From Nocardiopsis sp. ATB16-24 (GTDB lineage Bacteria; Actinomycetota; Actinomycetes; Streptosporangiales; Streptosporangiaceae), in NCBI RefSeq assembly GCF_030271535.1, contig NZ_JASCXJ010000007.1:149040-213039 (forward strand): 64,000 nucleotides of DNA, given 5' to 3'. Below, piece after piece: positions 1 through 9,444 of the stretch. Positions within the stretch are counted from its first letter, which is position 1. Every line of letters starts with the position of its first letter. Below the pieces are notes generated by a model that was not told the origin of the DNA, made no database searches, and saw only the letters and a list, made by a program, of their open reading frames with translations. The translations under genes and the position numbers were made by a program.

Positions 1-243
1 CGCCGCGCCTTCGTATGCGAAGCCCCGGTGGCGACGGTCCACCTCCCGGAGCCTTGCGTCCGTGCGCTCCGGTGACGCGCTCTCCACCGCCTCCCCCAGG
101 CCGAGGAGGAAGGACTCCCCCACCGTCTCCAGGACAGCACGTGCGTCCGCTCCCTTGTCATGGAAACCCCGGGTCCCGAGCTTGACCGCCCCTGGATTCG
201 GAGTCATGGCCCAACGTCGGAACGCTCCCATCACACCGGACAA
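1..243 (-). CDS. DUF1702 family protein, N-terminal part, cut by window edge
   Basis: Reading the minus strand from about position 243 gives an open frame to base 1. It contains RGFHDKG, a helix around VLETVGESFLLGLGEAVE, and then HRGFAYEGAA. RGF near residue 25 and RGFAYEGA near residue 75 are hallmarks I recognise from DUF1702 proteins, which occur in enediyne and other actinobacterial secondary-metabolite loci; their biochemical role is unknown. GGAGG lies 5 nt before a TTG at 243-241, so I favour that start. The ATG at 231 is the alternative, with poorer SD spacing. The gene follows the AraC-type gene on the same strand after about 105 nt, so co-expression is possible. The rest of the gene is outside the window. 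Confidence 0.75.
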   Translation of the reverse strand, partial: MSGVMGAFRRWAMTPNPGAVKLGTRGFHDKGADARAVLETVGESFLLGLGEAVESASPERTDARLREVDRRHRGFAYEGAA

Positions 244-349
244 GCCGTCCTCCCGCCCTTGCGAAGGATGTCTTCCTTCCCTTCGTCCATGCTGTCCGCC
301 GTGGGAGCCGGACTCTACTCCACGATTGCCTTTGTAGGCGTCCACGGCA

Positions 350-1150
350 TCAGACCGTCTGTGGAAGGGCTCTGGCTCCCACGAGCACCGGGGCCTCGGC
401 GAGGGTCACCGCCACCGGCGGGTTCGTCACTTCGAAAGGACGCAGTGACAGGACGACGCCGGTGTCGAGCCCGGGTCCGATGGTGACGTGCCTTCGCGTG
501 GTCGCGGTGAGCATGGGCATGTACGCTCTCCCTCTCCGGGGCGCCGCCATGGCGAGGATGTGGTAGGAGCCGATGGGTACTCCCGACACTTCGAACTCCC
601 TCCGCCCGGACAGGGCCAGGGGCTGGAAGACCACCGGTGAGCGTTGTGGTGCCGCCTCGGAGAACACGCAGATCACCGTGTCCGTCACCCCCGCCGCGGC
701 AGGAGCCTCGATCACTCCTCGGAGCGTGGTCGTGTACCGCTCGGGCAGGAGGCGATACCTGCTCGCGGCCACCATCTCCTCCAGGTCCGGCATCCGGAAG
801 AAGTCATGGGAGGCGGCGACGAACAGTCTGGACACATCGGGGTCCCGGTACTGGGTCGGCGACATCCCCACCAGACGGGTGAACCTGCTGGTGAAGGTCC
901 CCACGCTGTTGTACCCGACACTGCACACGATGTCGGAGACGGTCAGCTCCGTCGTCAGGAGCAGGCGTTTGGCCGCGAAGAGGCGAACGGCGGTGAGGTA
1001 GCGACCGGGGGTCAGGCCGACATCACGCGAGAATATCCGAGAAAAATGATACGGGCTCACGAACACCTCTGCCGCGATCTCGTTCAGAGTAATGGGCTCC
1101 GAATACCGGAGCTTGATTATTTCGGTAGCCCGACGCACAGACTCTTCCAA
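350..1150 (-). CDS. AraC-family transcriptional regulator with N-terminal DNA-binding domain
   Basis: Residues about 1-105 form an AraC/XylS DNA-binding domain with two helix-turn-helix units: ITLNEIAAEVFVSPYHFSRIF, then LTVSDIVCSVGYNSVGTFTSRF ending in MSPTQYR. The remaining 160 residues form an unassigned C-terminal domain, reversing the usual AraC order; it could bind a ligand, which is inference. The frame stays open upstream to 1321, but AGGAGG lies six bases before a TTG at 1150-1148 and abuts a GTG at 1156, so the TTG start (266 aa) fits best. A long non-coding stretch precedes it and a DUF1702 gene follows on the same strand, a plausible regulatory target. Confidence 0.8.
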   Translation of the reverse strand: MEESVRRATEIIKLRYSEPITLNEIAAEVFVSPYHFSRIFSRDVGLTPGRYLTAVRLFAAKRLLLTTELTVSDIVCSVGYNSVGTFTSRFTRLVGMSPTQYRDPDVSRLFVAASHDFFRMPDLEEMVAASRYRLLPERYTTTLRGVIEAPAAAGVTDTVICVFSEAAPQRSPVVFQPLALSGRREFEVSGVPIGSYHILAMAAPRRGRAYMPMLTATTRRHVTIGPGLDTGVVLSLRPFEVTNPPVAVTLAEAPVLVGARALPQTV

Positions 1151-1900
1151 TTTCACCCTCCTAAAAATTCCCAAAGGGGAACCGCAACACGAGACAATGA
1201 CTCCTCCTTGAGAGCAAGAAGGAAAAACAGAGGATCCGGAACGGGAACAAGGAGGGGTCTCGGACTCCTCCAACCAGAGAGGAAAGACGCCCGACACTCC
1301 TTTGACATAACGCGCCTTCACTACGCTGAGTCAACGAACATCCTCCCTCATTCGACGGCAGGCATACCTGGAAGACCGGACGCGACATCGCTCCATGCTC
1401 ACACCCCCTCCGGGGGGCTTCATCTTCCAGATTGCTGCATTCCATGCAATGAACCTCCGAAAACCTTGAAACCACGGCCTACATCAAAAACACAAAGCAA
1501 CCAAAGGGGCACGGTGAGCCGCATCAAAACAACATCCCTTAGGTGCGTTTCAACAGAAGATCCACTGGGAACCGAAGATCATCTTTCCTTGGAAACCCAG
1601 ATCTGATCAGCGGAGATACCTGATCGACTTCTTCCGAGACGAACCAGAGCCTCACTCGGTTCGGAACACACAGACTTTCGGGATGGGTTTCCATTCATCC
1701 GGTGGGACTCCTGTTCCTGGTGTGAACGAAGCCCTCACTTTCTCTCCACGCCCCGTCTCGCCCCGGGTGGCCGGGGCGTCGCTCCCCACCTTCTGGACGC
1801 CCTTCGGCTCCCTCACCGGAACAGGCGTCCTGGCACCCGCGGTCGATGGTCCGTACGCTGGCGGCCAGAGTCACCGGATCCGACAGCGAGCGAGGAGCCC
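1151..1900. other. Long intergenic region of lower GC
   Basis: About 750 bases separate the divergently transcribed AraC and serpin genes. The part around 1330-1680 has visibly more A and T than the rest of the window. No frame here has actinobacterial codon use or a family motif. It should hold the two divergent promoters, but I cannot assign -10/-35 boxes with confidence. The GAGGAG before 1901 belongs to the serpin gene. Confidence 0.5.
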
Positions 1901-3010
1901 ATGCGATCGAACACGTCCCCCCGACGGGACCACCTGGAGTTCGCCGCCGCCCTGGACGGGGCTCTGACCCGGCCCGGACGGTCACACGTGTGGTCCCCGC
2001 ACTCCGTGGGCACCGTGCTGGCCCTGTTGGCCACAGGCGCGGCGGAGCGGACGCTGGCCGAACTCCAGGACCTGCTGGGCGAGGACACCGAAGGCCAACT
2101 GAGGTCCTTGGACGAGGCCGTGGCGAGCGCCGACGACTCCGGACCGGACCTGGCCACGCTCAACGGCCTGTACGTACCCGCCGACCTGAAGGTGGTGCCG
2201 GGTTTCGAGGCGCGGATGGGCGAACGCTCGGGCGCCGAAGTGGAACACGCCGACTTCGCGCACGACGCCGAGGGGGTGCGCTCGCGGATCAACGCCAAGG
2301 TGGCGGAGGTGACCCGCGGTCTGATCGAGGAGCTGCTCCCTCCCGGCAGCGTCCACCCCGACGTGCGGCTGCTCTTGGTCAACGCGCTGTGGGTGAAGGT
2401 GGTCTGGCCCGACCCCTTCGATCCCCGACAGACCCGTGATCGGCCCTTCCACATGCCTTCGGGGAGGCGACGGGTACCCACCATGCACAGGTCGGCCCGT
2501 ATGCCCCACGCGAGTGCGCACGGATGGAGCATGGTGAGCCTGGAGGGTGACCACGAGCTGAGCCTGGACGTGCTGTTGCCCGAGGAGCGCACCACCGATC
2601 CCGGACCGATCTCGGCCCGCACGCTCGTGGAGTTGTACCGCCAGGCCTCCCCGCAGCAGGTCGACCTGGCGCTGCCACGCTTCGAGGTGGAGAGCGACGT
2701 GTCCCTGTTGGAGCCCCTGGCCACCTTGGGGGTACGCCGGTTGGCCACGGACACCGCCCGCTTCGACGGGATCAGCGAGGAGCCGCTCAGAGCCGACGAG
2801 ATCCTGCACCAGTCGGTGCTGCGGGTGGACGAGAAGGGCGCGGAGGGGGCGGCCGCCACAGCGGTGATGATGCTCATGGCGGCGGCCGTACCGTCCCGAC
2901 CGATCCGCTTCACGGTGGACCGGCCGTTCGTGTTCGTCCTGCGCCGTCGCGAGGCGATCCTCTTCCTGGGACGGATCACCGAGCCCGTGGACCCCGGTCC
3001 GGCCCTCTGA
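1901..3010 (+). CDS. Serpin-family protease inhibitor
   Basis: This 369-aa protein has the serpin layout: an N-terminal segment with SPHSVGTVLALLATGA (compare the SPxSI strand), the breach/shutter region, a reactive-loop hinge DEKGAEGAAATA, and the C-terminal strand RPFVFVLRRREAILFLGRI. Length is normal for the family (about 370-400). Counting from the hinge Glu as P17, P1 falls on an Ala in MMLMAAAV, suggesting an elastase- or subtilisin-like target (inference). There is no signal peptide, so an intracellular role is likely, as for several bacterial serpins. GAGGAG stands 3-4 nt before the ATG. The gene converges on the LmbE-type deacetylase gene. Confidence 0.9.
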   Translation: MRSNTSPRRDHLEFAAALDGALTRPGRSHVWSPHSVGTVLALLATGAAERTLAELQDLLGEDTEGQLRSLDEAVASADDSGPDLATLNGLYVPADLKVVPGFEARMGERSGAEVEHADFAHDAEGVRSRINAKVAEVTRGLIEELLPPGSVHPDVRLLLVNALWVKVVWPDPFDPRQTRDRPFHMPSGRRRVPTMHRSARMPHASAHGWSMVSLEGDHELSLDVLLPEERTTDPGPISARTLVELYRQASPQQVDLALPRFEVESDVSLLEPLATLGVRRLATDTARFDGISEEPLRADEILHQSVLRVDEKGAEGAAATAVMMLMAAAVPSRPIRFTVDRPFVFVLRRREAILFLGRITEPVDPGPAL

Positions 3011-3026
3011 GACCGGACCTCCGGTC
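3011..3026. terminator. Short bidirectional hairpin between convergent genes
   Basis: GACCGGA and TCCGGTC form a seven-base-pair stem with a CC loop directly after the serpin stop codon. The hairpin overlaps the stop end of the opposite deacetylase gene by two bases. It is short and has no T tract, so terminator function is tentative. Confidence 0.35.
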
Positions 3027-3765
3027 ACACCTCGAAGACCTCGAAGCCGGTGGCGAGCGGGACGCCCGCCCACTCCCCCGCCTCGGCCGCGGCCCGGGGC
3101 AGGAAGGCCTCCTGGTCGAACCCCGACAGGTTGGCCAGGTAGACCTCGTGGGCGGCCAACGAGGCCACGCCGGCGGCCAGGTCGCCCTCGCTCAACTCCA
3201 CGTAATGGGTGGAGCGAGGAGAACCGCCGAAGGCCACGAAACGCACTCCCGTCCAGGGCTGGAGGCCCTCCTCGAACTGCTCGCGGAACACCCAGCGGTT
3301 GGCGGCGTCGCGTACCGCGTCCAGCAGGGCCGGTCCCAGTACCCGGTGGTCGGCGTGGTTGAACCCGCCCCCGCCGGCGAAGTGCTCACGGAAGTTGATG
3401 GAGACGACCACCTCGGGCCTGTGCCGCCGGATCGCGGCGGCCAGCGCCGCACGCAGTTCCAGCCCGTACTCCAGGGTGCCGTCGGGGAAGTCGAGGAACT
3501 CCACGGTGGCCACGCCCACGGCCTCCGCCGACGCACGCTGCTCGGCCATGCGCAGCGGGGCGCACTCCTCCGGGGCCATGCTCTCGATACCGGCCTCGCC
3601 CTTGGTGACCAGCAGTTCCACCACGTCCTTGCCCTGGCCGGTCCACCTCGCGATCGCCGAGGAGGCACCGAACTCCAGGTCGTCGGGGTGCGCCACCACG
3701 GCGAGGGCGCGGTCCCAGTCCTCGGGAAGCACCTGGGGCACACCGATCTGCGTTGTCTGTGTCAT
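3025..3765 (-). CDS. PIG-L/LmbE-family deacetylase
   Basis: The 246-aa protein carries AHPDDLEFG near residues 25-33, the zinc-binding AHPDD motif of LmbE-like N-acetylglucosaminyl deacetylases, and the distal His motif FNHADHRVLG. Family members remove an acetyl group from GlcNAc-containing substrates such as the mycothiol precursor (MshB), bacillithiol conjugates (Mca/BshB) or glycopeptides. The actual substrate cannot be read here. I start at MTQTTQ (ATG at 3765) rather than the ATG at 3810, because the extra 15 residues are not family-like. It converges with the serpin gene. Confidence 0.85.
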   Translation of the reverse strand: MTQTTQIGVPQVLPEDWDRALAVVAHPDDLEFGASSAIARWTGQGKDVVELLVTKGEAGIESMAPEECAPLRMAEQRASAEAVGVATVEFLDFPDGTLEYGLELRAALAAAIRRHRPEVVVSINFREHFAGGGGFNHADHRVLGPALLDAVRDAANRWVFREQFEEGLQPWTGVRFVAFGGSPRSTHYVELSEGDLAAGVASLAAHEVYLANLSGFDQEAFLPRAAAEAGEWAGVPLATGFEVFEV

Positions 3766-3819
3766 GCGACACAGCCTACGGAAGACGGGTGCCCGTGGTG
3801 CCTCCTCCACGCCCCCGGC

Positions 3820-4653
3820 TCAGGACCGTCCGGATCCCTCCGGGGGGCCACCGGGCGCCGCGCCGTTCGGCGAGCGACCCGCGTTGCCCCGTTGTGCCGC
3901 CTGCTGGGCCGCACGCGTCCGGGCGGCCTGGGCCATCTGCTCCTGGATCTGTTTGGGCACGGTGATCGGCAGCAACTCGCTCGGGGGCGCCGGCTGGTCG
4001 CCGCGTACCACCACGATGCCCGCGAAGAGCTGTTCGACCTCGGCCATCGTCTCGGGCTTGGAGGCGCCGTCACCGCGGATCACTCCCCGCAGCACCCACC
4101 GGGGACCGTCCACACCGATGAAGCGCACGCGTTGGGCGAGTTGTCTGCCGTCCTCGGTCTTGCGCCCCTTGACCGGGATCAGGGCCTTGAGCTCGGGGCC
4201 GAAGGTACCGTCGTGCTCCTCGGCCTTACCGCCCTGCTTGGTGACCTGCTCGCGCAGTTCCTCGCGCATCTCGTCCCACAGTCCGGAGGACTTGGGCGCG
4301 GCGAAGGGCTGCACCTGCAACGCGCTCTTTCCCCGCACCAGGGTCACACCGATGATCTTCTGCTTGCCCTGGGCGTCCTGGGCGACGTTGACCTGGATCT
4401 CGGTGCCCTGCTCCATGGGCAGGAGCATGCTGCCCAGGTCCATGCGCTTGGCCTCGGGAAAATCCTCCTCGGAGTCCCACGGCCCGGTGGCACGGTGTCG
4501 GTCGGCCTCCTTGGCCGGCCCCGGCACGGGTTTCTCGGGCTCGACCTCGTTACCGAAGGAGACCGCCCCGGCCCCTCCCTCACGCTGGGGCGCGGCCTCC
4601 GTCCCCGTTCTCTCCGTCTGCTCGTCCCGCTTCTTGCGGCGGCGTCCGAACAC
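3820..4653 (-). CDS. DUF3710 family protein
   Basis: Residues 1-60 are basic and then low-complexity (FGRRRKKRDEQ). The rest matches DUF3710: MDLGSMLLP, VTLVRGKSALQVQPFAAPK, WDEMREEL, FIGVDGPRWVLRGVI and VVVRGDQP. Function is unknown. The GTG at 4653 has GAGAGG 7 nt upstream and gives 277 aa; the frame extends 20 codons further without an SD. It follows dut on the same strand, an order also found in mycobacteria (Rv2697c dut, Rv2696c). I expect it to be co-transcribed with dut. Confidence 0.88.
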   Translation of the reverse strand: MFGRRRKKRDEQTERTGTEAAPQREGGAGAVSFGNEVEPEKPVPGPAKEADRHRATGPWDSEEDFPEAKRMDLGSMLLPMEQGTEIQVNVAQDAQGKQKIIGVTLVRGKSALQVQPFAAPKSSGLWDEMREELREQVTKQGGKAEEHDGTFGPELKALIPVKGRKTEDGRQLAQRVRFIGVDGPRWVLRGVIRGDGASKPETMAEVEQLFAGIVVVRGDQPAPPSELLPITVPKQIQEQMAQAARTRAAQQAAQRGNAGRSPNGAAPGGPPEGSGRS

Positions 4654-4709
4654 GCCTTCACCTCTCGCTTCACGTTGGTCCCGGAATGACACCGGGGATG
4701 GGGGCACCG

Positions 4710-5186
4710 TCACCGTTGTGCGGCATGACCCCCGGTCGAACCGAAACCGCCTGTCCCCCGGGGCGACTCCGGCAGGGAGTCCGCCTCGGTGAACACCGCC
4801 CGTTCCACGCGCTGGACGACCAGCTGCGCGATCCGGTCACCCCTGGCCAGCTTGACCGGGGTGGTCCTGTCGGTGTTGATGAGGGTCACTCTGATCTCAC
4901 CTCGGTACCCGGCGTCGACCGTTCCCGGTGCGTTGACGAGGGTGAGTCCGCATCGCGCGGCCAGCCCCGAACGCGGATGCACGAAGGCGGCGTACCCGTC
5001 GGGAAGTGCGATGGCCAGTCCGGTGGGGACCGTGGCGCGCTCCCCCGGGTCCAGGACGATGTCGACGGCGGTGCACAGATCCGCGCCCGCATCACCGGGA
5101 TGAGCGTAGGCGGGCAAGGGAAGGTCAGGGTCCAGGCGCTGGACCGTGACCGCGATCCGTCCGTCTGCCAAGGATGTGGTACTCAC
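4710..5186 (-). CDS. dut: dUTP diphosphatase (dUTPase)
   Basis: This 158-aa protein hydrolyses dUTP to dUMP and pyrophosphate, keeping uracil out of DNA and feeding dTMP synthesis. The trimeric dUTPase motifs are in order: motif 1 [10 protein letters not shown], motif 2 PRSGLA, motif 3 [11 protein letters not shown] with the catalytic Asp, motif 4 [10 protein letters not shown], and the mobile C-terminal motif 5 [10 protein letters not shown] that closes over the site. The start is GTG at 5186 with no clear SD, so it may be leaderless. A strong hairpin separates it from valS, so it probably has its own promoter. Confidence 0.95.
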   Translation of the reverse strand: MSTTSLADGRIAVTVQRLDPDLPLPAYAHPGDAGADLCTAVDIVLDPGERATVPTGLAIALPDGYAAFVHPRSGLAARCGLTLVNAPGTVDAGYRGEIRVTLINTDRTTPVKLARGDRIAQLVVQRVERAVFTEADSLPESPRGTGGFGSTGGHAAQR

Positions 5187-5238
5187 ATTGGCCGAGCCTA
5201 TCGCCCCTCGGGCGTTGAAACGGTTCTCCGTCACCACC

Positions 5239-5280
5239 GCGCGGGGGCGGGACCGGGTTCCACCGGTCCCGCCCCCGCGC
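5239..5280 (-). terminator. Strong hairpin between valS and dut
   Basis: Positions 5239-5256 and 5263-5280 form a perfect 18-bp G+C-rich inverted repeat around the loop GTTCCA. It lies 134 nt past the valS stop and about 50 nt before the dut start on the same strand. This is the typical actinobacterial I-shaped terminator, with no T tract. It argues for separate valS and dut transcripts. Confidence 0.75.
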
Positions 5281-5413
5281 GCTGCTCCTCCTCCGGGTTC
5301 CACCTCGGCCCTCTGAGCCCCGCGAGGACGAGGGGCCGGGGCTCCCACGACGCCTCGGCCCGTGCTCACGCCCCCGTCCGCGGCACCCGTCACGGTCCCG
5401 TCCCGCGACGGCA

Positions 5414-7990
5414 CTACTCCTCGGTGGGCGCGGGCAGCGCCACCTCGACGGTGAGCTCGGCGTCGTCGGTGGTGTGGAAGTCGATCGCGGCGGTGCGTCC
5501 CGCGGCGGCGATGTCGCCACTGGCTGCGCGGGCGGCCTCGGCCTGCTTGCCCGACACCCTGACGTGCTCGACCTCGGCTCGCATGGACAACTTGGCCTCG
5601 GACTTGGTCTTGCGCACGGCGCGCAGCACCTCGGCGGTCGCGGCCAGGACGGCCGCCTCGCCGTCCGCCGCGGCGGCACGGTACTCGTCGGCCCGGGGCC
5701 AGTCCTGGACGTGGACCGATCCCTCCTGCCACCAGCTCCAGACCTCTTCGGAGACGAAGGGCAGGAAGGGCGCGAAGAGTCGGTGCAGGGCGCTCAGGGC
5801 GATCAGCAGTGCGGCCCGGGCGGAGGCGCCCTCGGCGGAGTCGGTGTCGTAGGCGCGAGCCTTGACCAGCTCCAGGTAGTCGTCGCACAGGTCCCAGAAG
5901 AAGCGCTCGGTGCAGTCCAGGGCCCGGGTGTGGTCGTAGGCCTGGAAGGCCGCGGTGGCCTCCTCCACCACGTCGGCCAGCGCGGCCAGCATCGCCCGGT
6001 CCAGCGGCTGGGTGACCCGAGCGGGGTCGGCGGAGGTCTCCTCGCCCGCCACGGACATGACGAACTTGCTGGCGTTGAGGATCTTGATGGCCAGCCTGCG
6101 GCCGACCTTCATCTGACCCTCGTCCATGGCGGTGTCGGTGCCCAGACGTCCGCTGGCGGCCCAGTAACGGACCGCGTCGGAGCCGTACTTCTCCAGCAAC
6201 GCCAACGGGGTGACGACGTTGCCCTTGGACTTGGACATCTTCTTACGGTCGGGGTCCAGGATCCAACCGGAGATGCCGGCGGTCCTCCAGGGCAGGGTGT
6301 CGTTCTCGAAGTGGGCCCGGACCACGGTGGAGAACAACCAGGTACGGATGATGTCCTGCCCCTGCGGACGGTAGTCCATGGGGAAGACGCGTGCGTAGAG
6401 GTCGGGGTCGCGCTCCCAGCCGGAGGCGATCTGCGGGGACAGCGAGGAGGTCGCCCAGGTGTCCATGACGTCGGGGTCGCCCATGAACCCGTTCGCCCGC
6501 CCACGCTGGTCCTCGGTGTAGCCCGGAGGGGCCTGGGAGCTGGGGTCGACCGGAAGCCGGTCCTCGGTCGGCAGGATCGGTTCGTCGTAGCGCGGGTTGC
6601 CGTCGGCGTCCAACGGATACCAGACGGGGAACGGCACACCGAAGAAGCGCTGGCGACTGATGAGCCAGTCGCCGTTGAGCCCCTCGACCCAGTTCTCGTA
6701 ACGGGCGCGCATGTGCTCGGGGTGCCATTCGAGCTCGCGACCGCGCTGGACGAGTCGACGGCGCAGGTCCTCGTCCCGTCCGCCGTTGCGGATGTACCAC
6801 TGGCGGGTGGTGACGATCTCCAGGGGCTTGTCGCCCTTCTCGAAGAACTTCACGGGGTGGGTGATCGGCGTGGGCTCACCGACCAGGTCACCGCTCTCCC
6901 TGAGCAGGGACACGATGCGCTCTCGGGCGGTGTGCACGGTGGCGCCCACGAGCTCGTCGTAGGCCTCACGGGCGGCGCCGGCCTCCAGCCCCCTGGGCGG
7001 TTCGGCCACGATGCGACCGTCCCAGCCGATGATGGGGCGGGTCTCCAGCTGCAACTCCCGCCACCAGGTGACGTCGGTGGTGTCGCCGAAGGTGCAGATC
7101 ATGGCGATGCCCGACCCCTTCTCGGGATCGGCGAGGCGGTGGGCCTTGACCGGGACCTCGACACCGAAGAGCGGGGTGCGCACGGTGGTGCCGAACAGGT
7201 CCTGGTAACGCTCGTCGTCCGGGTGGGCGACCAGCGCGACGCAGGCGGCCAGCAGCTCGGGCCGGGTGGTCTCGATGTGGACCGGGGAGCCGTCGGGCTT
7301 GTGGAAGGCGAGCTTGTGGTAGGCGCTGGGGCGCTCGCGGTCCTCGAGTTCGGCCTGGGCGACCGCCGTGCGGAAGGTGACGTCCCACAGAGTGGGCGCC
7401 TCCGCCATGTAGGCCTCTCCCCGGGCCAGGTTGCGCAGGAACGCCCGCTGGGCGGCGGTCCGGGAGTCGTCGTCGATGGTGGCGTAGGTGTGACGCCAGT
7501 CCACGCTCAGGCCCAGACGACGCCAGATGGACTCGAAGACCTTCTCGTCCTCGACGGTGAGCCTGTCGCACAGCTCGATGAAGTTGCCCCGAGAGACGGG
7601 GACCTGCCGCTTGGGGTCGGGCTTGGCCGGCGGCTGGAAGTCCGGGTCGTAGGGGATCGACGGATCGCAGCGCACGCCGTAGTAGTTCTGGACCCGGCGT
7701 TCCGTGGGCAGGCCGTTGTCGTCCCACCCCATCGGGTAGAAGACGGCCTTGCCCCGCATGCGTTGGAAACGCGCGACGGTGTCGGTGTGCGTGTAGGAGA
7801 ACACGTGGCCGATGTGCAGCGACCCCGAGACCGTGGGCGGCGGGGTGTCGATGGAGTAGACGTCCTCGCGGTCACGGGTGCGGTCGAAGTGGTAGACGCC
7901 GGACTCATCCCATACGTCGTCCCACTTCGCCTCGATACCGTCCAGCGAAGGCTTGTCGGGCATGCGGAAGGAATGAGAGCGGTTGGTCAT
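5414..7990 (-). CDS. valS: Valyl-tRNA synthetase, archaeal-type
   Basis: At 858 aa this charges tRNA-Val. The HIGH motif is at residues 59-62 (SLHIGH) and KMSKS lies in [12 protein letters not shown]. The catalytic core has [20 protein letters not shown], and a CP1 editing domain and a C-terminal anticodon-binding domain follow. The wording [20 protein letters not shown] matches the shorter archaeal-type ValRS clade, also seen in some actinobacteria and Rickettsia, rather than the usual longer bacterial form. Transfer is implied by family knowledge, not by local base composition. The start at 7990 lacks an SD; ATG at 7963 is the alternative. The gene diverges from the DUF4235 gene. Confidence 0.96.
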   Translation of the reverse strand: MTNRSHSFRMPDKPSLDGIEAKWDDVWDESGVYHFDRTRDREDVYSIDTPPPTVSGSLHIGHVFSYTHTDTVARFQRMRGKAVFYPMGWDDNGLPTERRVQNYYGVRCDPSIPYDPDFQPPAKPDPKRQVPVSRGNFIELCDRLTVEDEKVFESIWRRLGLSVDWRHTYATIDDDSRTAAQRAFLRNLARGEAYMAEAPTLWDVTFRTAVAQAELEDRERPSAYHKLAFHKPDGSPVHIETTRPELLAACVALVAHPDDERYQDLFGTTVRTPLFGVEVPVKAHRLADPEKGSGIAMICTFGDTTDVTWWRELQLETRPIIGWDGRIVAEPPRGLEAGAAREAYDELVGATVHTARERIVSLLRESGDLVGEPTPITHPVKFFEKGDKPLEIVTTRQWYIRNGGRDEDLRRRLVQRGRELEWHPEHMRARYENWVEGLNGDWLISRQRFFGVPFPVWYPLDADGNPRYDEPILPTEDRLPVDPSSQAPPGYTEDQRGRANGFMGDPDVMDTWATSSLSPQIASGWERDPDLYARVFPMDYRPQGQDIIRTWLFSTVVRAHFENDTLPWRTAGISGWILDPDRKKMSKSKGNVVTPLALLEKYGSDAVRYWAASGRLGTDTAMDEGQMKVGRRLAIKILNASKFVMSVAGEETSADPARVTQPLDRAMLAALADVVEEATAAFQAYDHTRALDCTERFFWDLCDDYLELVKARAYDTDSAEGASARAALLIALSALHRLFAPFLPFVSEEVWSWWQEGSVHVQDWPRADEYRAAAADGEAAVLAATAEVLRAVRKTKSEAKLSMRAEVEHVRVSGKQAEAARAASGDIAAAGRTAAIDFHTTDDAELTVEVALPAPTEE

Positions 7991-8188
7991 GGGGCCAATG
8001 GTAGTGCGCTCCCGAGCGTGTTCGCTCCGTGGTTTCGATCATCACACGAGGCTCCGCCCCGAAGGCGGGCACGCCGAGTTCGGTCCACCGTCCGCCATGG
8101 TGACGTGAAAGGATCACCCTTGTACGAACATGAGGGTGCGCGCCCCACGCGCGTCCTCGTACGCCCAACGGAAACGGTGAACGATTCG

Positions 8189-8467
8189 ATGGCCAAGAAG
8201 GACGGCGGTGACATCGGCCCGGTGCTCGCTGGTCTCCTGGCGGGGATGGCCGCGCAGTACGTCATGCGCAAGGCACTGAACTTCGCCTGGACCAAGGCGA
8301 CGGGCGAGGAACCGCCCACGGACGTGGACTCCCCCGACATCGGTCTGGGCCAGGCACTGGGCTGGGCGGTGATGGCCGGTGTCGGTACGGAGGTGGCCCG
8401 GGTTCTGGCCGTACGCGCCGCCCGCGCCAAGCTGGTGAGCAGGCGTCCCAAGGAACTGGGGCTCTGA
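8189..8467 (+). CDS. DUF4235 small membrane protein
   Basis: A 92-aa protein with two hydrophobic stretches, around residues 8-24 (GPVLAGLLAGMAAQYVM) and 51-76 (IGLGQALGWAVMAGVGTEVA). The KALNFAWTKATGEEPP turn between them is the DUF4235 signature; function is unknown. I start at MAKKDG; an in-frame GTG (VNDSM) or the TTG near 8120 would add a few residues. It converges with the DUF4193 gene, separated by a strong hairpin. Confidence 0.8.
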   Translation: MAKKDGGDIGPVLAGLLAGMAAQYVMRKALNFAWTKATGEEPPTDVDSPDIGLGQALGWAVMAGVGTEVARVLAVRAARAKLVSRRPKELGL

Positions 8468-8490
8468 GGGCCGGGACACGGCCCCCTGTG

Positions 8491-8542
8491 ACGACGGCGG
8501 GCGGTCGACCGCACCGGAGTGCGGTCGGCCGTCCGCCGTCGT
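8491..8542. terminator. Bidirectional hairpin between DUF4235 and DUF4193 genes
   Basis: ACGACGGCGGGCGG pairs with CCGTCCGCCGTCGT, and the inner arms CGACCGCAC and GTGCGGTCG close on a CGGA loop. The stem is over 20 bp with one or two mismatches. It sits between the two convergent genes. Confidence 0.7.
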
Positions 8543-8680
8543 GTTCGGCCGCACCTTCCGGAGGAGGAGACGCGAGCCGGGGAGAGCGGCGCGTTCACGG
8601 AACGCGCCGGATCTCGATGGGGTTCGCCCGCGCGGAAGGGAGTTGTCGGAACTGGAGGGTTCAGACGCGGTCCCGTCCGC

Positions 8681-8977
8681 TCAGGCGCATTCCCTACAGA
8701 CCAGCTGGCCTGCGCGCTGCTCGGCGAGCTGACTGCGGTGCTGCACCAGGAAGCAACGCGAGCAGGTGAACTCGTCGGCCTGACGTGGGAGCACACGCAC
8801 CGCGAGCTCTTCGCCCGACAGGTCCGCACCGGGCAGTTCCATGCCCTCGGCGACCTCGTCGGGGTCGACGTCGATCGTGCCGGTTCCCTTGTCCACTCGC
8901 CGTGCCTGCAACTCCTGGAGGCTATCTTCGTTGATGTCCTCGTCGGTCTTGCGCGGGCTGTCGTAGTCGGTGGCCAT
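8681..8977 (-). CDS. DUF4193 zinc-ribbon-like protein
   Basis: This 98-aa acidic protein starts MATDYDSPRK and ends with CSRC, 18-20 residues, then CREC, a four-cysteine pattern likely to bind zinc. It matches DUF4193 (mycobacterial Rv2699c), whose function is unknown. I use the ATG at 8977, which has GGAG 9 nt upstream, over the ATG at 8992. In mycobacteria it lies near dut and DUF3710; here valS and a DUF4235 gene occupy the space between. Confidence 0.88.
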   Translation of the reverse strand: MATDYDSPRKTDEDINEDSLQELQARRVDKGTGTIDVDPDEVAEGMELPGADLSGEELAVRVLPRQADEFTCSRCFLVQHRSQLAEQRAGQLVCRECA

Positions 8978-9444
8978 CTCTGCTAACTCCATCCCCCTCG
9001 TTCAGTGCCTCGTCGCGCGGGTGTAACGCTTGAGAGACCTTCGTTGTGCCCGGTTCGGCCGATGAATTCTCCCGACTTCAGCGGACCATGTCCCCCTCCC
9101 GGGCCACTGTCCACGGACCGGCAGTACTTCCACTGGGTCATGACCGAAGGCGGACACGTGCGGATACCGCCCAAGGGATCGATTTCCCTGTGTACTACCC
9201 AGCGTCGGGTGGCTCATAGACCTGGAGAATCCGTTTCCGCTCATCCCGGACAAAGCGCGAAACACATCCGGGAGCAGGCGAAAACCCGAACATGCCCACG
9301 TCAGGAGGTATTCCTTCCGTGTCCACGCCGGGGGAAGCATACCCACCCGAGACCGGCACCCGTGACACGGGTGGACGTGTCTTCGGACACGTATAGATAC
9401 CACGAAGCGTGGTCGAGCGCAGCTTGGCCTCGTGAGGCCGGAGA
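8978..9444. other. Intergenic region upstream of the DUF4193 gene
   Basis: Nearly 470 bases without a convincing gene lie between the histidine kinase stop and the DUF4193 start, both minus strand. Small open frames lack SD sites and recognisable products. The promoter for the DUF4193 gene should lie in the right part of 8990-9100. Two small hairpins near the kinase end are listed separately. Confidence 0.45.
9375..9413. terminator. Two small hairpins after the histidine kinase gene
   Basis: ACGTGTC-TTCG-GACACGT (9375-9392) is a perfect stem with a UUCG tetraloop on the plus strand. ACCACG-AAG-CGTGGT (9399-9413) follows. They lie 32-70 nt past the kinase stop and may terminate the two-component operon. 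Confidence 0.35.

Noticed and set aside
5474..8188. A very long plus-strand open frame opposite valS.
   Set aside because: It is a shadow of the high third-position GC of valS; only its last 92 codons (DUF4235) have their own start and a recognisable product.
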